A DNA stretch of 6,869 bases from Bifidobacterium breve (lineage in GTDB: Bacteria > Actinomycetota > Acidimicrobiia > Acidimicrobiales > Ilumatobacteraceae). Made by a program: the position numbers and the translations under genes. Below, piece after piece: positions 1 to 5,654 of the stretch; the stretch's first letter is position 1; each line of letters opens with the position of its first letter. The stretch lies in NCBI GenBank assembly GCA_945896935.1, contig CAMDER010000095.1:1-6869 (forward strand), given 5' to 3'. The notes under the pieces were generated by a model. The model worked only from the letters and a program-made list of their open reading frames with translations, was not told the DNA's origin and ran no database searches.

Positions 1-2334
1 CCCGATGTGCGCGATGGATTGAAGCCAGTTCACCGCCGCATTATTTGGGATATGGAAGAGCAGGGATTCCGCCCCGATCGTCCATTCGTAAAATCAGCTC
101 GCGTGAGTGGCGACACCATGGCCAAGTATCACCCCCATGGTGACAGCGCGATTTATGACGCTTTAGTACGTATGGCTCAGCCATTCTCACTTCGTCACCC
201 GCTGATTGCCTTCCACGGAAACTACGGTTCACCCGACTTTGGGCCGGCGGCCAGTCGATATACCGAATGCCGTTTGCATCCATTAGCAATGCACCTGTTG
301 GCAGACATTGACGAAAACACTGTCGACATGATTCCAACCTATGACGGTTCGCGCGAAGAGCCAGTCGTGCTGCCCGCACGATTCCCCAACTTGTTGGTGA
401 ACGGCGTACAAGGAATTGCTGTTGGTATGGCAACCAATATTCCGCCACACAACCTGGGTGAAGTTATTGACGCATGTATCCACTTGCTCATGAACCCGAC
501 TGCGACCACTGAAGACCTGATGGCTTTTGTTAAAGGTCCCGACTTCCCAACCGGTGGCGCAATTCTTGGTCGTTCCGGAATCATGGACGCGTACCGCACT
601 GGTCGCGGCAGCATCAAGATGCGGGCAACTGCTGCGATTGAAGAAACTAAGCGTGGCGGAATGCAGATTGTCGTCACCGAGTTGCCGTATCAAACCAGTT
701 GTTCGGCGATTGCTGGTCGTATTCAAGAACTTGTCGACAACGGTGAGCTTGACGGCATTGCTGATGTCAATGACGGATCATCGGGCGGTAAGACGTATCT
801 CACGATTCAACTCAAGCGTGACGCCAACGCCAACGTTGTGCTCAACAACTTGTTCAAGCAGACACAACTGCAAACAAGTTTCGGTGTCAACATGGTTGCG
901 TTGGTCGACGGCGTTCCGCGTCAACTGACGTTGGCTGACGCTCTGAACGGATACATCCGTCACCAGATTGAAGTATTGACACGTCGTACCGAATTCCGTC
1001 TCGATAAGGCCGAACGACGTTTGCACTTACTCGACGGTCGATTGAAGGCACTCAATGTCATTGATCAGATCATCAAGTTGATTCGTGAAAGTGAAGATGC
1101 CCCCGCTGCAAAAGGCGCATTGATGGTTGCGCCATACGACTTCACCGAAGTTCAGGCCATTGACATCCTTGACATGCAATTGCGTCAACTGACGCGGTTG
1201 TCACGAATCGATCTTGAATCTGAAATGGGACAACTAAACGAACGCATCGCTGAATTGCAGTCAATTTTGGCTGATGACGCAAAGTTACGTGGAGTGATCT
1301 CTGAAGAGATGTTGGCCATCAAAGAAGAGCATGCAACTCCACGCGTGTGCCCCATCACTTTTGATTCTGGTGACATGAGTATTGAAGATCTCGTGGATGA
1401 CACTGAGCTGGTGGTTGTTATGACCGAAGCCCAGTACATCAAGACGGTTCTTGCGTCGAACTTTAAGAATCAAGGACGCGGCGGCAAGGGTGTCACTGGC
1501 GCCAAACTCAAGACCGATGACATCGTGAAGCACGTCATCTTCACGGGAGCGCACGCGTACTTGCTGTTCTTCTCAAATAGGGGACGGGTCTATCGTTTGC
1601 GTGCCCACGAACTGCCCGAGCGCGAACGTGCCACAAAGGGCGTTCCAATTGTCAACTTGTTGCCGTTGCAGATGGGCGAAACCATCGAAGCAATTATTGA
1701 CACGCGTAACTTTGATGCCGAAAGGTTCTTGTTCTTCGCAACTCGCGATGGTGTCGTGAAAAAGACGGCGTTCAATGAGTACGACAATGGTCGTCGCGAT
1801 GGTCTGATTGCTCTCAACTTGCGTGACAACGACGAATTGGTTCGTGTCATTGAAACGAGTGGCTCAGATGACATCTTCATGGTGAGCAAGTCGGGTATGA
1901 CTATTCGTTTCTCTGAAGATGAAGTTCGTCCAATGGGTCGTGCCGCCGCTGGTGTACGAGGAATGAAATTGCGTCCTGGCGACAAAGTGGTGAGCGTTGA
2001 CGTTGCTCGTGACGATGCCGCAATCTTGATGGTGACCGAAGCTGGTTACGGCAAGCGCACTCAACTCGACAAGTTCCGCAGCCAAACCCGTGGTGGTATC
2101 GGTGTGCGCGGAATCCAGATTGGTGAAAAGAAGGGAGCGGTCGTGGCAGCATTCATGGCCGGTCTTGATGATGAAATTGTGGCAGTGACCTCAGGTGGCT
2201 CCACCATTCGTACAGATGTGCGCAACATCTCGTCACAAGGTCGTACTGCGACTGGTGTACGAGTGATGACGGTCGAGCCTGGACAGGCCGTCACGTCAGT
2301 CGCGTTGATTCTTGCCACCGACGACGACGAGTGA
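1..2334 (+). CDS. gyrA: DNA gyrase subunit A (5' truncated by window edge)
   Basis: GyrA is the breakage-reunion subunit of DNA gyrase, which with GyrB introduces negative supercoils using ATP. The frame is open from base 1 (Pro-Asp-Val-Arg-Asp-Gly, about residue 35 of E. coli GyrA), so the GTG at 7 is an internal Val and about 34 codons are missing. 777 residues are visible, giving an estimated full length near 811. Seen: the HPHGDSAIYD quinolone-determining segment with Ser (145-147) and Asp (157-159) at the E. coli 83 and 87 positions; the catalytic Tyr in SRYTECRL at 259-261; the conserved stretch PNLLVNGVQGIAVGMATN; and a C-terminal beta-pinwheel with a GyrA-box-like QGRGGKG (1471-1491) and a second motif QTRGGIG (2083-2103). 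The tail is acidic (DDDE). ParC is the alternative, but the boxes and the DUF3566 / tRNA-Ile context favour GyrA. The stop overlaps the next start (GTGA, 2331-2334). Confidence 0.96.
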   Translation, partial: PDVRDGLKPVHRRIIWDMEEQGFRPDRPFVKSARVSGDTMAKYHPHGDSAIYDALVRMAQPFSLRHPLIAFHGNYGSPDFGPAASRYTECRLHPLAMHLLADIDENTVDMIPTYDGSREEPVVLPARFPNLLVNGVQGIAVGMATNIPPHNLGEVIDACIHLLMNPTATTEDLMAFVKGPDFPTGGAILGRSGIMDAYRTGRGSIKMRATAAIEETKRGGMQIVVTELPYQTSCSAIAGRIQELVDNGELDGIADVNDGSSGGKTYLTIQLKRDANANVVLNNLFKQTQLQTSFGVNMVALVDGVPRQLTLADALNGYIRHQIEVLTRRTEFRLDKAERRLHLLDGRLKALNVIDQIIKLIRESEDAPAAKGALMVAPYDFTEVQAIDILDMQLRQLTRLSRIDLESEMGQLNERIAELQSILADDAKLRGVISEEMLAIKEEHATPRVCPITFDSGDMSIEDLVDDTELVVVMTEAQYIKTVLASNFKNQGRGGKGVTGAKLKTDDIVKHVIFTGAHAYLLFFSNRGRVYRLRAHELPERERATKGVPIVNLLPLQMGETIEAIIDTRNFDAERFLFFATRDGVVKKTAFNEYDNGRRDGLIALNLRDNDELVRVIETSGSDDIFMVSKSGMTIRFSEDEVRPMGRAAAGVRGMKLRPGDKVVSVDVARDDAAILMVTEAGYGKRTQLDKFRSQTRGGIGVRGIQIGEKKGAVVAAFMAGLDDEIVAVTSGGSTIRTDVRNISSQGRTATGVRVMTVEPGQAVTSVALILATDDDE

Positions 2335-2648
2335 GGCAACAAGCCGATCGAGGTAATGCCAGCATCCTCATGATGGGGGTGCTGGCATTGTCATTTTCGT
2401 GGGTCTTGGCGCTGGTCACTGTTGAACAAAAATTGACGACATCGATGTCGGCTCAAACAGTTGCTGATGCGGTCGCTCTCGCGGCAGTCGAAAGCGGAGA
2501 AGGGGTCGCTCGGCAACTCGGTGGATTGAATCAGGCGCGTGTCGTGTCACTTGTCGTCCAAACAGATAGTGATCAAGGCACAACCGTTGTTGTGGTGATT
2601 GAACTTGACGGTGTGCAAGCGCAGGCAACAGCAAGTAACGCGAACTGA
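2331..2648 (+). CDS. TadE/TadG-like single-pass membrane protein
   Basis: A 105-residue protein that starts at the GTG overlapping the gyrA stop and has no visible Shine-Dalgarno, so translation is probably coupled to gyrA. A short polar N-terminus (RQQADRGNAS) leads into one hydrophobic segment at about residues 11-30. This is followed by AQTVADAVALAA (41-52), an Asn at 67 and a valine-rich beta-like stretch (84-90). The RG-N-A-S then GVLAL pattern, the A-Q-x-x-A-D-A-x-A-L-A-A run and the downstream N-x-A-R-V-V-S resemble the small TadE/TadG-like proteins of actinobacterial Flp-pilus or secretion loci (Rv3654c type). No cysteine is present, whereas I recall Rv3654c-like members having a Cys pair. 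No pilus ATPase or other tad gene is in the window, so it is an orphan here. The family call is by eye and the function is unknown; it likely sits in the inner membrane with the C-terminus outside. Confidence 0.7.
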   Translation: MRQQADRGNASILMMGVLALSFSWVLALVTVEQKLTTSMSAQTVADAVALAAVESGEGVARQLGGLNQARVVSLVVQTDSDQGTTVVVVIELDGVQAQATASNAN

Positions 2649-2680
2649 GAGATCCAAAGCGACACAAACTCGGTAGGCAA

Positions 2681-3322
2681 GTGCTCTACGCTGACATTGT
2701 GGCCGAATCTGATGATCCATTCTTTATAGTGCCCGCAGTCGTCCCCGACGACAGCCCAGTGACGCGCTCAAACACTGGTTCACTTCCGCGAACCGAAGCC
2801 CTTCCTACCCAACTCATCAGAACGTCTTCGCCTACTGAAACAATTGCTCACGAACAGTTACCAGAAGAACTAGTCCGACGCAGTGTGTCGTTTGAACGAC
2901 CAGCCGTTCGACGAACCACCCGCATTGTGCGTCACATTGACCCATGGAGTGTTTTTCGGGTGACCCTGGTATTCCACTTCGTTTTATATTTGACGTTGCT
3001 TTTGACTGGCGTGCTTTTATGGAATGTCGCCAACGCAACCGGAACTGTCGACAACGTTGAGCGGTTCATGGAAAGTTTTGGCTGGGACACTTTTCAGTTC
3101 AAAGGTGGTGAACTCTTCCATCAGGCGTGGGTACTCGGACTATTCGTTGTCGTCGGCGTGACCGGGTTGGCCATTTTGGCGGTGACGACGTTCAATCTGA
3201 TCACCGATTTGGTGGGTGGCATCCGAGTGACGATTCTGGAAGGGAAGCCCGAGGCGAAAAAGAGTCCAAAACCTGCCAAGCGAGCCCAACAATCGCCAAC
3301 ATCTCGGGTTGATCGTCCGTGA
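2681..3322 (+). CDS. DUF3566 two-helix transmembrane protein (Rv0007-like)
   Basis: A 213-residue protein that is the usual actinobacterial neighbour of gyrA. Residues 1-79 look disordered and rich in Ser, Thr, Pro and acid. The DUF3566-like core spans about 80-187: a basic lead-in with IDPWSVFRVTLVFHF, a first membrane helix near 94-117, a linker with FMESFGWDTFQFKGGELF, a second helix near 149-171, and the closing NLITDLVGGIRVTILE. The tail is short, basic and Pro/Lys-rich. The domain's function is not established; a role in envelope or division is sometimes suggested because of its gyrA and origin linkage. The GTG start at 2681 has only a weak AGG upstream, and the frame is open further upstream, so the N-terminus is uncertain. 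It lies 32 bases after the TadE-like gene and is probably co-transcribed with gyrA. Confidence 0.85.
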   Translation: MLYADIVAESDDPFFIVPAVVPDDSPVTRSNTGSLPRTEALPTQLIRTSSPTETIAHEQLPEELVRRSVSFERPAVRRTTRIVRHIDPWSVFRVTLVFHFVLYLTLLLTGVLLWNVANATGTVDNVERFMESFGWDTFQFKGGELFHQAWVLGLFVVVGVTGLAILAVTTFNLITDLVGGIRVTILEGKPEAKKSPKPAKRAQQSPTSRVDRP

Positions 3323-3325
3323 CGG

Positions 3326-3355
3326 TTGAGACCGGGCCTATCTCGCCGATAGGGT
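3326..3355 (+). promoter_or_regulatory. Putative housekeeping promoter of tRNA-Ile
   Basis: TTGAGA (3326-3331) is followed after 18 bases by TAGGGT (3350-3355). TTGACA-like -35 boxes and TAGGGT-like -10 boxes are typical of actinobacterial principal-sigma stable-RNA promoters. Initiation would fall near 3361-3363, about 17 bases before the mature tRNA 5' end. It begins just after the DUF3566 stop (3320-3322). The match is by eye. Confidence 0.5.
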
Positions 3356-3378
3356 TCTGACACTGCAGTAACCCTGCG

Positions 3379-3452
3379 GGGGCTATAGCTCAGTCGGTTA
3401 GAGCGCATCCCTGATAAGGATGAGGTCACAAGTTCGATTCTTGTTAGCCCCA
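3379..3452 (+). tRNA. ileT: tRNA-Ile (anticodon GAT)
   Basis: A complete 74-nt cloverleaf can be folded by hand. The acceptor stem is GGGGCTA (3379-3385) with TAGCCCC (3445-3451). The D arm is GCTC / GAGC (3388-3391 and 3401-3404). The anticodon stem is CATCC / GGATG (3406-3410 and 3418-3422) around loop CTGATAA, with GAT at 3413-3415. The T arm is ACAAG / CTTGT around TTCGATT (3433-3439). The discriminator is A at 3452. CCA is not encoded, since CGG follows. It reads isoleucine ATC and ATT codons. Position after gyrA and a DUF3566 gene matches ileT of mycobacteria, but no tRNA-Ala follows. A small ORF begins nine bases downstream. Confidence 0.97.
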
Positions 3453-3460
3453 CGGTGAAA

Positions 3461-3589
3461 ATGCTGAGACGAGCCATTGCGGCACTTTCTCTGGCCTGTC
3501 TCTTTGCGGCTGGGCTACGACTTCGCGGTCGTGGAGGAACCCCGCCCGAACGTGGCGGCTGGCGCGAGTTAACCCGCCCCCCTTCGTGA
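3461..3589 (+). CDS. Putative 42-residue membrane micropeptide, possibly DLW-39-like
   Basis: An ATG ORF of 42 codons lies directly behind tRNA-Ile. The peptide has a basic start (MLRR), a 15-residue hydrophobic run (AIAALSLACLFAAGL, residues 5-19), an Arg/Gly/Pro-rich middle and a C-terminal GGWRELTRPPS. GGTGA at 3454-3458 is a weak, very close ribosome binding site; an in-frame GTG at 3455 is an alternative start. Its TGA (3587-3589) overlaps the GTG start of the next gene as GTGA, which supports real, coupled translation. The position, size, N-terminal helix and a W-x-E-x-T signature near the end recall the actinobacterial DLW-39 small proteins, which as I recall lie near the gyrA / tRNA-Ile region. 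The DLW triplet itself is absent, so that link is tentative. The Cys at residue 13 lacks a proper lipobox. It could also be just a leader peptide or a chance ORF. Confidence 0.45.
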   Translation: MLRRAIAALSLACLFAAGLRLRGRGGTPPERGGWRELTRPPS

Positions 3590-4593
3590 GTGGATCAGTC
3601 ATGCCCCATTCCGCGTCGGTAGCCGTCATCGGTATTGGTGTTGTTGGTGCTCGAGTGGCGCGGCAACTGACGTCGAGTGGAATCCCGGTCCTTCTTCATG
3701 ATGAGCGTTCTGATGCTCAACATGCGCTTGCCCAGTCTCTTCGAGCCACTGAACTCACCGACTTAACGAAACTTGACCCGATGACGACTCCGGTGGTGGT
3801 CATCGCAACATCGAGTGCGCAGGCCCCGATGGCAAAGATCTTGCTTGAACTAGGACATCACGTTGTCTGCACAGGAGATGATGTTGAAGACATTCGCGAA
3901 CTGCTGCAACTTGACGAGAATGCGCGGCAAGAAAAACGAGTTCTGATTGTTGGTGCCGCGGCCTCTCCCGGATTGAGCGGACTACTTGTTGCCGAGTTGG
4001 CGCCACGGGTGGACACCATCGACGAAATACATGTGGCGTTTCACGGAACCGGCGGACCGGGTTGCGCGCGTCAACATCATCGCGCCCTTGCTGGTGATGC
4101 AGTGGGTTGGCATGATGGCGAATGGATTGACCGACCTGGTGGAAGCGGCCGTGAATTGTTGTGGTTCCCCGAACCGTTGGGCGGTAAAGATTGCTATCGC
4201 GCTGAACTTCCTGAACCACTGTTGTTACATCGATCGTTTCCAGAGGTCGGTCGTATTAGCGCACGTCTGTCGGCAACGAGACGCGACCGCTTGACTGCTC
4301 GGTTGCCGATGATGTCACCACCTCACGCCGAAGGCGGAGTTGGAGGAGTACGAGTAGAAATTCGTGGTTCATTGAATGGTGAACGTCGCACTGAAGTTGC
4401 CGGTGTTGCCGAACGAACCGGAATTATCGCAGGGGCAGTCGCAGCCTCAAGTGCGGTGGCCCTCTTGAATAAGGCCGACGCTATTTCGGGAGTTGTCACG
4501 CTTGGTGATGGCCGACTCAATGATCGTGCACTTCTCGACGACGTGATTCGTCGCGGTATCACAGTGTTTGAGTACATCGGCTCTGGGGCATAG
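3586..4593 (+). CDS. NAD(P)-binding, saccharopine dehydrogenase-like protein
   Basis: A 335-residue putative oxidoreductase of unknown substrate. The N-terminus has a Rossmann dinucleotide site: beta strand VAVIG and the GxGxxG motif GIGVVG at residues 16-21, with an acidic DE at 39-40 after the second strand. Next come VVVIATSS (70-77), VVCTGDD (93-99) and GAAASPGLSGLL (123-134), which resembles the Gly/Pro motif linking the domains of saccharopine dehydrogenase and related proteins. The middle holds a Gly/His-rich loop (GTGGPGCARQHHRALAG, 154-170) that may form the active site. The C-terminus has an Ala-rich helix (279-295) and ends in ITVFEYIGSGA. GTG 3586 is chosen because it overlaps the small ORF stop; ATG 3601 is an alternative that keeps the Rossmann motif. 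Neither has a clear Shine-Dalgarno. It is followed after 7 bases by the Fur-family gene. It is probably cytosolic, and no catalytic function can be assigned. Confidence 0.75.
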   Translation: MSGSVMPHSASVAVIGIGVVGARVARQLTSSGIPVLLHDERSDAQHALAQSLRATELTDLTKLDPMTTPVVVIATSSAQAPMAKILLELGHHVVCTGDDVEDIRELLQLDENARQEKRVLIVGAAASPGLSGLLVAELAPRVDTIDEIHVAFHGTGGPGCARQHHRALAGDAVGWHDGEWIDRPGGSGRELLWFPEPLGGKDCYRAELPEPLLLHRSFPEVGRISARLSATRRDRLTARLPMMSPPHAEGGVGGVRVEIRGSLNGERRTEVAGVAERTGIIAGAVAASSAVALLNKADAISGVVTLGDGRLNDRALLDDVIRRGITVFEYIGSGA

Positions 4594-4600
4594 TGACGTT

Positions 4601-5038
4601 ATGGCACGCGGCGATATTCATGACATAGCGGCTCGCAAACTTGCGACGATCAATCAACGGTATTCGTCGCGTCGCCGTCGTTTAGTTGAAGCACTTGACC
4701 GCGCCGCCCATCCATTAGTTGCGACTGACATTGTGGCAATTGACGAAGACCTGCCACAGAGCAGTGTCTATCGAAATCTTGCGGTGCTTGAAGCTGCAGG
4801 AATTGTGGTCAAGGTATTAACCAATGGCGATCGCGCGGCATTTGAATTAGCCGAAGAACTCAAGGGACATCATCACCACTTGGTGTGCGTGCAATGTGGA
4901 CTTGTTTTAGATATCGATGTTCCCAATGAGGTTGAACAAGCTTTAGATTCTGGAGTGGCAGATCTTGTGAGCCGTGCTGGATTCACACTGGTGGGGCACC
5001 GCCTCGATTTATTGGGACGATGTAAAAACTGCGCGTAG
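4601..5038 (+). CDS. Fur-family metal-dependent transcriptional regulator
   Basis: A 145-residue DNA-binding protein of the Fur/Zur/PerR family, which typically represses metal uptake or peroxide-defence genes when loaded with metal. The N-terminal winged helix spans about 10-78, with the recognition helix in LPQSSVYRNLAVLEAAG (51-67). The C-terminal dimerisation domain has FEL (Glu82), a four-His run at 90-93, CVQC (Cys96, Cys99), His133 and CKNC (Cys141, Cys144). The two CxxC pairs form the usual structural zinc site, while Glu82, the His run and His133 match regulatory metal ligands of Fur/Zur proteins. Sequence alone does not decide between iron, zinc or manganese; a Zur/FurB-like role is possible. 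ATG 4601 is preferred: it lies 7 bases after the previous stop, while the in-frame TTG at 4568 would overlap that gene by 26 bases. I saw no clear Fur-box palindrome nearby. Confidence 0.92.
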   Translation: MARGDIHDIAARKLATINQRYSSRRRRLVEALDRAAHPLVATDIVAIDEDLPQSSVYRNLAVLEAAGIVVKVLTNGDRAAFELAEELKGHHHHLVCVQCGLVLDIDVPNEVEQALDSGVADLVSRAGFTLVGHRLDLLGRCKNCA

Positions 5039-5044
5039 TTTTAT

Positions 5045-5581
5045 CTAGCGATTTTCGGTGTGCTCAAGGTTCTCAATACGCGATGACAACTTTTCAACAA
5101 CGTCGGCTAGACGCGTGAGTGCCGCAGTAATTTCTTCGGCATCCAAATGATCACGAAGATCCTGTGTGGTCACGATGTCGGACAATGAAACTCGAACGCT
5201 GGCAATCTCGCGCGCAAGGAATTCGGTATCGGCTTGAGTGCGTTCGGCTACACGTCGATCGACTTCGGCTTGGGTATGGTCGCGGCCTTCTTGGCGATTT
5301 TGCGCCAAGAGAATCAACGGTGCCGCATATGAAGCCTGTAATGAAAGAACCAGTGTGAGCAGTACGAGACCGCGATTCCACGGGTCAAATTGCCACGATT
5401 CAGGCAACGCGAAGTTGTAAATGATCCAAGCGATAATGAGGAAGGATTGCCACACCAAGAATCGAGCAGTACCGAGCGTGCGGGCAATGGATTCGGAGAA
5501 TTGACCGAATGCGTCGGAGCCGTAGTGAACACCGATGCGGCGTCGCTGACGGGGAATGGCCAAGTCTTCTTTACGCTTCAT
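5045..5581 (-). CDS. DUF1003 membrane protein (Rv1231c-like)
   Basis: A 178-residue protein. The DUF1003 signature is visible: FGQFSESIARTLGT (25-38), a first membrane helix near 40-58 (FLVWQSFLIIAWIIYNFAL), FDPWNRG (65-71), a second helix near 71-93 with LSLQASYAAPLILLAQNRQ, then RDHTQAEVD. Residues 100-178 are charged and form a probable coiled coil (heptad-like leucines in LTRLADVVEKLSSRIENLEH). The N-terminus is basic. ATG 5581 is selected by a strong Shine-Dalgarno five bases upstream. The gene lies 73 bases downstream of the MgtE-N / CBS gene on the same strand, the pairing seen with Rv1232c / Rv1231c in mycobacteria. The domain has no settled function. The cytosolic coiled coil could contact a partner, such as the upstream protein. 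It converges with the Fur-family gene, with 6 bases between stops. Confidence 0.92.
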   Translation of the reverse strand: MKRKEDLAIPRQRRRIGVHYGSDAFGQFSESIARTLGTARFLVWQSFLIIAWIIYNFALPESWQFDPWNRGLVLLTLVLSLQASYAAPLILLAQNRQEGRDHTQAEVDRRVAERTQADTEFLAREIASVRVSLSDIVTTQDLRDHLDAEEITAALTRLADVVEKLSSRIENLEHTENR

Positions 5582-5586
5582 GGCGA

Positions 5587-5595
5587 CTCCTTTCT
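5587..5595 (-). promoter_or_regulatory. Strong Shine-Dalgarno of the DUF1003 gene
   Basis: On the minus strand AGAAAGGAG precedes ATG 5581 with a five-base spacer (TCGCC). It is the clearest ribosome binding site in the window and decides the start against the in-frame TTG at 5602, which lies upstream of the site. Confidence 0.85.
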
Positions 5596-5654
5596 GAGAC
5601 AACGACTTACGGTGGGCGGTTCATGTGGGGTTTAGTATGCCTGAAGAGATCGCA

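Noticed and set aside
7..9. GTG as the gyrA start codon
   Set aside because: It encodes the Val of the conserved Pro-Asp-Val-Arg-Asp-Gly motif, and the frame is open to base 1; the true start lies before the window.
41..726. Minus-strand ORFs opposite gyrA
   Set aside because: They are shadows of the strongly conserved gyrA frame and show no protein-like pattern.
3337..3353. Hairpin CCTATC / GATAGG after the DUF3566 gene as a terminator
   Set aside because: Only 6 bp with no T-run, and it overlaps the spacer and -10 box of the likely tRNA promoter.
3515..3534. Seven-pair hairpin (3515-3521 with 3528-3534) as a terminator after the tRNA
   Set aside because: No T-run follows, it contains a G-T pair, and it lies inside the small ORF; it may be a chance structure.
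4568..4570. TTG as the start of the Fur-family gene
   Set aside because: It would overlap the preceding gene by 26 bases and add residues without family resemblance; ATG 4601 fits the usual Fur length and spacing.
5600..5602. TTG as the start of the DUF1003 gene
   Set aside because: It lies upstream of the strong Shine-Dalgarno that serves ATG 5581.
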